DNA of 64,000 nucleotides, taken from Albula goreensis. Lineage: Eukaryota; Chordata; Actinopteri; Albuliformes; Albulidae. Both the position numbers and the translations under genes were made by a program. Below, in pieces: positions 56,656 to 64,000 of this stretch. The stretch is taken from positions 23,038,646-23,102,645 of the forward strand of contig CM040743.1 of assembly GCA_022829145.1 (NCBI GenBank), read 5' to 3'. Numbering within the stretch: the first letter of the stretch is position 1; every line of letters starts with the position of its first letter. The notes under the pieces are model-generated. The model was not told where the DNA came from. It saw only the letters and a program-made list of their open reading frames with translations, and did not search any database.

Positions 56656-58497
56656 CAGATGCTCATCTTCCATTGTCTCAGTGGATATCCACCGCCATAA
56701 TATTTATCCCTTAGTCTGAGCAATCATTTTTGAATCAAAGAGCAATTAGAGACCCCAGAACAGAACTGTATTTAAACACTGCCTGATATTTGGCCGGCTG
56801 CGCACAAAAACACAACACGCACATAAATACACAAACACACGCACACGCGCACACAAACGGAGGAAAGACAGACCTGCAGGCTGTCCTAAGAGCAGAGGAT
56901 CCACTCAATATTGTGCAAAGGCACAGGCCATGTCTCTGTATTTACATGTAAATGGCTTACAACAGTCTGTGCCTGCCTGCCTGCGCCCGCCCGCTCTGCT
57001 GGGCCTGGAACGGGTGCTGGGAGTCAGATGGAGAAGCTGCGTCAGATGGGTTCAGATGGCTCCAGAACCCAAGCATTGGAGGATAGAGTTTGGCAGTCCA
57101 GGGGACACAGGCTGCGGAGAGCAAGCAACTCCCACCTAAAACGTGGCCATTTTCATTGGGTCGTGAGAGCATGCAACAACTTCTAATGGGAATGAAACAG
57201 GTATGGTGCAGAAGAGAATCCCTTCCATCACAGGTTTACCTGAAAGATATTAACCCATACTGTTTCACTTATGTGTGTGTGTGTGCGCGTGTATGACTGT
57301 GTATTAATAATCTCATAAGCCCTTTAAATGTTCATTTAAAGAGCTCACATTGTCAACATTACATCTAAATGATTAGGTAATAAGTTGACAATTATCCCAA
57401 ACATAGCCGATACGCAAAGGGCACTTGCAGCTTTGCCTTACATACTACAGAAGGTAGCAAACGATGTAAAGTTGAATCAGTGTAAATCCCCACCCTTGTG
57501 CAGCACAAAAAACAAAGCTCTTCAAAATCACACTTGGAATCTCCCTCTTTTGGATCATCTAAGAAGTGTCTGAGTGTCCTTCTGTGCTAACAGGTTAGAC
57601 ATTCTAGAAGTCCATCCACATGGGCCAGTCTGTGTTAAACATGCTGTCTGACAAATGGCATCAACTGTGGGTCATGAGACTTCTTTGGACCCGGTTAGAA
57701 CAGAACAGCCGGGCCGTGCTTGGACCAGAACCTTGCGCTAATTCTTACCAAAAGTCTGCTGTGTGGTAAGCACTGACTTTCTCCCCACCCCCACAAATGC
57801 ATTTGTTGTATTCCTTAGACAAACAGACGCAGAAGCAGGTCTGGCTTCAATCAGCATTTCTCTGCTTAATAGTTTTTTGTCTGTTTTGTGAAGTGACAAA
57901 ACTTTCTCTTTAATTTTTAAGTCAATTTTAAAGTTTATGGATTCCAGAGAACACTTGAGAAAACTCTTTAGCAAATTATTTCTACTATTGTTGATATGAA
58001 CTACCAACAGTATAAATTCTAAAGTAATGTTGGGTAATGAACATTCATGTATTGAGTGATTTCACTTGCAGTTCGGAAGAGGGGACAGGTGGGCCAGCCC
58101 CTCTGCCCACCTCTCCTCCTACCTTTTCCCCACCATGTATGAGGGACTCGCAACGCTACTGCTGAAGATGACACCTTCATTGGGGTGGATGACATGTGGG
58201 AAGTCCCACATTGATGAAATCATTGCGCTAACCCTACCTGCACGAAAGGTGTCAAAAACCATAATTAGTTTTGGTTTCAGCTGCTCCAGAGAATCTGCTT
58301 TCATTAATTTCTTTTCAATGCCATTCAGAAACTTGGGTCACTGCTGGGCCACTTGTATATAACTACATGTACAGTTGTCAATTGAAATGATTTTATCCAT
58401 TTAGGAAAATTAAAATTGCCCTTCAAATTTAGGTTCAGTATTGCAGAACAATATTCCAATAGCCAGAATCTTAATTGACGGCTTTGATAAATCTTTG

Positions 58498-58523
<26 letters not shown>
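58498..58523. repeat. poly(T) run, 26 bases
   Basis: Uninterrupted T run; no retroelement body identified beside it. Confidence 0.9.
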
Positions 58524-58528
<5 letters not shown>

Positions 58529-59014
58529 CTAGCTTAATTACAGATTTTGATTCTGCTTGTATGTTTTATTTTCTTTCTCAAATCTTAATACGGTACTTTT
58601 GAAGCTCTAAGGCCAGTCATCGTGGAACAGTCCAAAACTGATAACATTTAATTTCCTGTTTTATTATTTTTTTGTCTTGTGTTTGTATGATGGAGATTCC
58701 TCAAAGTGAGGGGATAGCAAGAGATGACTAACAGAACCTCCAGATGAGGGGACGGCGACATCATTGTTGCTGAGTCTGAGCGTAGGAGGTGGAGATTTTC
58801 CATTTTCTCACAAGTTATAGCACCCTTACATTGAGCTGAGATGGCCACCAGCTGATAAAAAAGAAAACATGGCAGACCACTTGACACATGGAGACAGATG
58901 GTGGTGAGAGAGATTTGAGTTTGGTGGAGAAGACCTGGATTGCACTTTGTTCGTCTGCCCAAAACGGGTTGCCCATAACTGGAGAAGCCTTGCTAAAGTG
59001 ACAGAATGATTGTG

Positions 59015-59147
59015 TACTGCAGTGGATAGGAGATGTAATATGCAATCAGAAGGTTGCTGGTCTGAATTTCAGATGCTTCTTATGCACTTCAGTACAGAGC
59101 TTGGCCTGAAGCAGTTCAGTAAACATCCAGTTGTATAAAATGTAAAT
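59015..59147 (+). mobile_element. tRNA-derived SINE remnant
   Basis: A-box-like TGCAGTGGATAGGAG, then AATCAGAAGGTTGCTGGTCT (B-box region), then TATGCACTTCAGTACAGAGC and the tail TTCAGTAAACATCCAG with TTGTATAAAATGTAAAT. The tail matches that of the 16275-16400 remnant, so the two are likely one family. Confidence 0.6.
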
Positions 59148-59659
59148 ATCTGAGAAATGAGCATTTGTTTGGAAGGATCCTTAAAAGCAAAGTAAAAAAT
59201 AAAGAAAATATGAAATGCAGAGCAGGAACCAGCTGGTGCATGTCACCATGATGCTAAACTGTACAAAGGCCAAGGGGGGACAAGATTAAAGATTAACACC
59301 TGATTAGCTTTTTTATTCTTTTTTTTCCTTTGAGCTTGGGCAACATTTGTGTCTTTCCGTTACAGTTTCCTGTCACAACCTCTTTGCTGAGTTTCCTGGC
59401 GAGAGCGTAGCCTGTGGGTAACCCTGCTTGGCCCCTTCAGCACCTCTCTGAGCTTGTGGGCAGCCAGAGAGAGCATGCATGGACTGAAATGACATTGCGT
59501 TTGTAGGATTACTCAGCTGCTATTTTAAAAGGTAATGAACTTATTCAAGTCAACATCTTCTTGGATTGACATATATTTAATTTGTTTGAATCAATGTATA
59601 ATTTATGCAAATGTTTAGTTCATCAGATCCACATGCTATCAAGGTTTGTAGGAAACCTG

Positions 59660-59717
59660 CTTAGAAATTGTGTCTATGAAACAGTCTTCTTAGAAATTAT
59701 GTCAATGAAACGGTCGA
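59660..59717. repeat. tandem duplication, two 29-bp copies
   Basis: CTTAGAAATTGTGTCTATGA and CTTAGAAATTATGTCAATGA each begin a 29-base unit, the second directly following the first, differing at a few positions. Confidence 0.85.
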
Positions 59718-62700
59718 CTGCATATCTTTTACCATTCCAGAGGATCTTTTCTGGCCAATCCTGCCTACATGTTTCCCATAGTACTGAGCAGGAAGAGGGG
59801 CCGGTGACCCCACTTCCGCGGTCTGTCCTGGTCCCCTACTGTGGAGAACAGGAGGCCAGACATTGGCTGTGCCAACCCTGTCACAGTCTGTGCTGCTAAT
59901 GTCAGGATGGCAGAGGCCGGTGGGTGAATCCTTTTAGCGCTGGATTCCGAAGCGCCATCAGTTGGTAGCGTCACATTCGGTGCATTCGCTTTGGGCCAAA
60001 AGCGGCAGTCTGCGTCACGCTCACTCACAAAGACGCACGTACCCACATACAGAGCTCACAGACAAGGTGGTCTTGTGGGCACTTTGGATTTGGATTTTGG
60101 ACGCCAGAAGGTCAAGGCTTTGGGGTGACCCCCCACCTGGCTCCCCTTGGCACCCCTCCCACGGCAGTGTTTATGGTTTGGTCCCAGCTCCTGTATTGAG
60201 TACCAGCAGGAGCGAACCATCACATTTGGTCCCCAGCGTGGGGGCGGTTGGTGAGCTGTCATGCTCCAACTATCCTATGGAGCTTTTCTTCTGCGTTTCA
60301 GTACAAATTTTTGACTAACCTCATTTGCATCTGCTAATTAGATCCTGTTAGCATAATTCATACACACGACACCCTTTTGAAGCTAATGAATAGATACATC
60401 TCCAGACAACTTGCAAAGAACATATAATGAGGTTCAAGTTACACGCAAATACATGTTTTTATGGAAGGGGGTGAGGGAAGAATTTGATATATCACATTTC
60501 TTACCTGAAAAGCCACAGGGTAGGTCTGTGGCTTGTTAAACACAAACACAAACCATTAGCAATCGTTTAAACACATGCCCATGCCTTTTCCATCTTAGAG
60601 GACTAAGTAAAGACAGCTGAAATCTACTGAACCTTCCTGAGTTAAAAGTTGTTTCTGACCATTGGTTACAACAAAAGTAAAATAAACATCGCAGTTAATG
60701 AAGAATCATGTAAAGAATTAAAGTATTTGGAAAAAATGCAAGCTGACATTTGGTTTTCTGACTGTTGTATAGTGGTACACAAATTTTATTCCAATAGATT
60801 CTAATTCATTAAATGAAAAATCAGGACCAATTGTGTCTCAAACACGCTCTGAATACATATATTTAAAGAGACAATGTGTATCCCAAAATGGCCGGTCATG
60901 CCACAGACCATGCAAGAATGCATTATCATCTCAAATGACAATGATTATTTTAGGAATACATATTCATATTCATAGTACACATTCATATGGAAAGCACCAG
61001 GCAGGTCTTGCGCAGGTCTTTCCCCTTGACTCATGAGGTAATGAAGGTCTTGTCAACAGGAAAGCAACAAGCACCTTAAGGCTCTGGGGATTCCACTGAC
61101 TGATTTTGTTCATGATTGATATTGTTGGTCATTTTCTAACTAGCTGACCTAGAGCCTATGTAGCCAGGAAGCAGTTAATGCAATATGTTAAAGTATTCCA
61201 TCGGTTAGCTAGCTAACTGTGTTCACCAGTAAATAGGGGACTTTTGTAGAAACCCAAATGGAGTGTTGTGGTGTGTTGTAGAGTGATCGGAGAGCCCTGA
61301 CTCACCCCAGTTTGGCTCTAGGACACAGGACATGACACCACCAGGGAAGCATTTCTTGCCGGTCTCCACAGTCTGGTCTCCATGAGATGATCTTTCACAT
61401 TGGGCCCCACTGCCGCCGCTTGTTACAGTCCATGGTATAGCAACAGTTCCTTGCATTCATTAGCGCCTTCCAAGCTGTCTTCACCTCTCCAAGTGCTCTA
61501 CCACGCATCGATCCCTGTCGCCTGGGCCGACTCTGACACCATTGGTCCCATGTTACTCAGGACTTTTACCCTGCTTCCATTTCCAAATAGCCTAAAAACA
61601 CAGAGGAACCTCAATTCTTAAGAGACTATGACAAGTTGTGCAGGGCTTGAAAGTTATTTTACACTGATAACTGCACTGAAAGATGTCAAAAGTGTAAATA
61701 TAGGTGAGGAGGGGGAAGCCAACACCCACAGCAAAAAAAAGCAAAAATCCATGCCCCAGCTTCGGTTACCTAATACCTGGACCGGTTGTTTTTATACTCT
61801 TCATATTCACTTGCCTTAATGACAGCACCTAAGAGAATGGGTGGGTATCTCTGGGCAAGAAGGTTGATACCTTGAATCTGAATTCAACTAAATCCATGGG
61901 AGCAATTCTCTGCCAAGGTTTCCTCACTGAGCTGCAAAACTCATCCAGAGGCCATGGCGGTTATGGGACATCTCAGAGAACTGAGACAGGCGTGTAAAAA
62001 ACACTGTAGGACCCATGTTCACTGCACCACTGGCTTTTAGCCAGCTGGAAGAATGTGTTGCAGCCAGAGAAGGTTGTGATTGCAAATCAAAGACTTGTTT
62101 TTGACCTGTTTTGTTATGTGATAACTATGAGATAACTAATTTTAATCATTTCACACGAAAGGAACATTTTAACAGCATGCTGATGAAATGTTACTCATAA
62201 AGAATTGCGCTATCTAGCTGGACCTCATTTTTATGACAAATTCAGTGACAAAAACAGACCAATAATGCATGAAGGTCACATGTTGCCTTCATCAGCCTTA
62301 TTATTTGATTCGTTGGTAAATAACCAAATATCAAAAATGAGCAAAAAAAACTTCATGTTGCTGAAGAGGCATAATTGATATGGTAGTTGAGGACAAGTTT
62401 AATTACACAGCCGCAAAATGTTTAATGAGGACAATGTATGATCAACAGTTACACAGTTTGAGAAAGATACATTGGCATGTGATGGCCAGGTAGCCCCAGG
62501 AAGTGAGGCCCATATATGGTAAAGGGGAACCCCACGTTCCCCAGATGGCAGGTAGCAAGTCATTACCAAGAGGTGCTGTTTGGCTCTCATTGGATACGGT
62601 GGCATCCCATCCCTGTAGTTCGAATACACATTATCAAATACTGTGCCTCTTGCCAGAACTGTCTCCTAGCAATGTCAAGCTTATTGGTTATTGCAGGGAT

Positions 62701-64000
62701 AAAACATTTAGCTGTTTGTGGCAGTATTTAATGTATATTTTGTATTAAGTGAAGCATAGTATACATAGTATGATTGATCAGTTGCTTTCAGTGACACAAT
62801 AACAGCCAGGATTCAGTACAACTGTTATACAACTGTATAAGATCATTACGCTTTTTCTCTAAAATTGTTTGCCAAATTAATTTTCATGATTGCTAACTTC
62901 ACCAAACTGTATCAGTGAAGATAACAATGAACACTTGATTTTTAATTGTAAGCCAAATATATGGACACATATTCATTGAATCCCAGTCAAGGACTCTACA
63001 GTTTTTGAAAGTTATCTTGATTAAAGGTTTCTCATGTCTAATTTAAACAGGATGTTCTTATTACGTTTTTGTATTTTATATTACATTTATTAAATGCATC
63101 TAATGAACATCAAGATGTAAAATGTACCATGAATTCTGCACACCATCCCTATGAGTCCATATAGCATTTAAACCAGAGTGGTGAAAATGGGAAGTGATGG
63201 TAAATGTATTTATGTTCCCACTAATGTCAAGCCACATAAGGAAACCACAAAGTTTCAGTTCCAATTAGTGTTTGCCACTTGTCTCAGAAATGTTGACCAA
63301 TGCCTGACAGAATATGATAACACAAGCTGCATCTCCTTCCAATCTATTTGAGGTTTTCCCATTCTCCATACATTTAAAAATAATACGAAATAACTGAAAA
63401 ATAACAAAGAAATACAAATGAGACCTACCTGCGTATTTTTTTTTCACAAATCCTAAATTTCCATTTTAAGTGATTATCCCTAAAGAGAGGTTTGTAGCCA
63501 GCTTTTAACTTCAGTAATGGTTTTACATAATTATATAACATTACCATATAATTGATAATATAGAGTACTTGCTGCAGAAATATGGATCAAATGAGAAGAG
63601 AAAAAGGCTTACTTTATTAGGACTTAAAAAAAATGGATACAGTCACATCTAAATGTCTAGCTGCACTTACTTGCTGGTGCAGTTGAATTACAATGCATAT
63701 AAAATACATAATAAAAATGTCTGGTGTATTATATCTTATTAAAAGAACACAAAGGTGGAAACGTTTGGCCAATTTACTGGTTCTCATTCAAGTTCTGACC
63801 GTGCCAGCATGTGCTGACTTTGGCCAGCAGCCCTACAAACCAGCACTTAATTGCAAGATGGACTCCTTTGGTCAATAAGGCACCTGCAGCGTACACACAC
63901 ACCAAATGCGCACAGCGCTCTCCTCTGATGTAATGACCACACACATCAGATGGTGGATAGCAGCGTGTACTTTGGAGGAGATCATCCTCTTCTCTGTGCT

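Noticed and set aside
59765..60318. Overlapping ORFs on both strands in a CpG-containing patch
   Set aside because: No recognisable protein; kept only as part of the gene-poor region description.

Overview
This is eukaryotic, vertebrate nuclear DNA and almost certainly a ray-finned fish. It has phase-consistent multi-exon genes with GT-AG introns, long CA/GT microsatellites, tRNA-derived SINE remnants with a tail typical of fish SINEs, and low overall GC. There are no operons, phage genes, CRISPR arrays or bacterial features. I recognised gene products from remembered vertebrate protein families; no database search was run.

Layout: positions 1 to about 27,043 hold the 5' half of slc4a7 (electroneutral Na+/HCO3- cotransporter NBCn1) on the minus strand. 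I resolved 14 coding exons, from the initiator ATG at 27043 down to 1015. All reading phases match except at one alternative cassette exon (about 9004-9387), where the choice of splice donor is itself interesting. The remaining exons lie beyond the left edge. From about 27.1 to 43.0 kb there is an intergenic stretch with repeats, some non-coding blocks that look constrained, and one candidate two-exon small gene on the plus strand (32403-33610, 62 codons, with poly(A) signals). A complete six-exon T-box gene, eomes (eomesodermin; in a teleost probably eomesa), lies at 43531-47994 on the minus strand. It encodes 643 residues and has a TATA box at 48201-48207 and a plausible poly(A) signal at 43044-43049. 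From 48.3 to 64 kb I see no convincing gene, only microsatellites, SINE remnants and candidate regulatory blocks upstream of eomes.

The order and orientation slc4a7 then eomes, both on the same strand, match the human SLC4A7-EOMES neighbourhood, so this is ancient conserved synteny. The two products are functionally unrelated. One is a plasma-membrane acid-base transporter; the other is a transcription factor for mesendoderm, neuronal progenitors and cytotoxic lymphocytes. The gene-poor flanks of eomes are plausible places for its enhancers.

Points most worth a second look: the 62-residue coiled-coil candidate gene at 32403-33610; overlapping splice donors two bases apart in the slc4a7 cassette exon; a CA/GT microsatellite that abuts the exon 5 splice donor; and an 81-bp PIF/Harbinger-like MITE with TTA target duplications in eomes intron 1.
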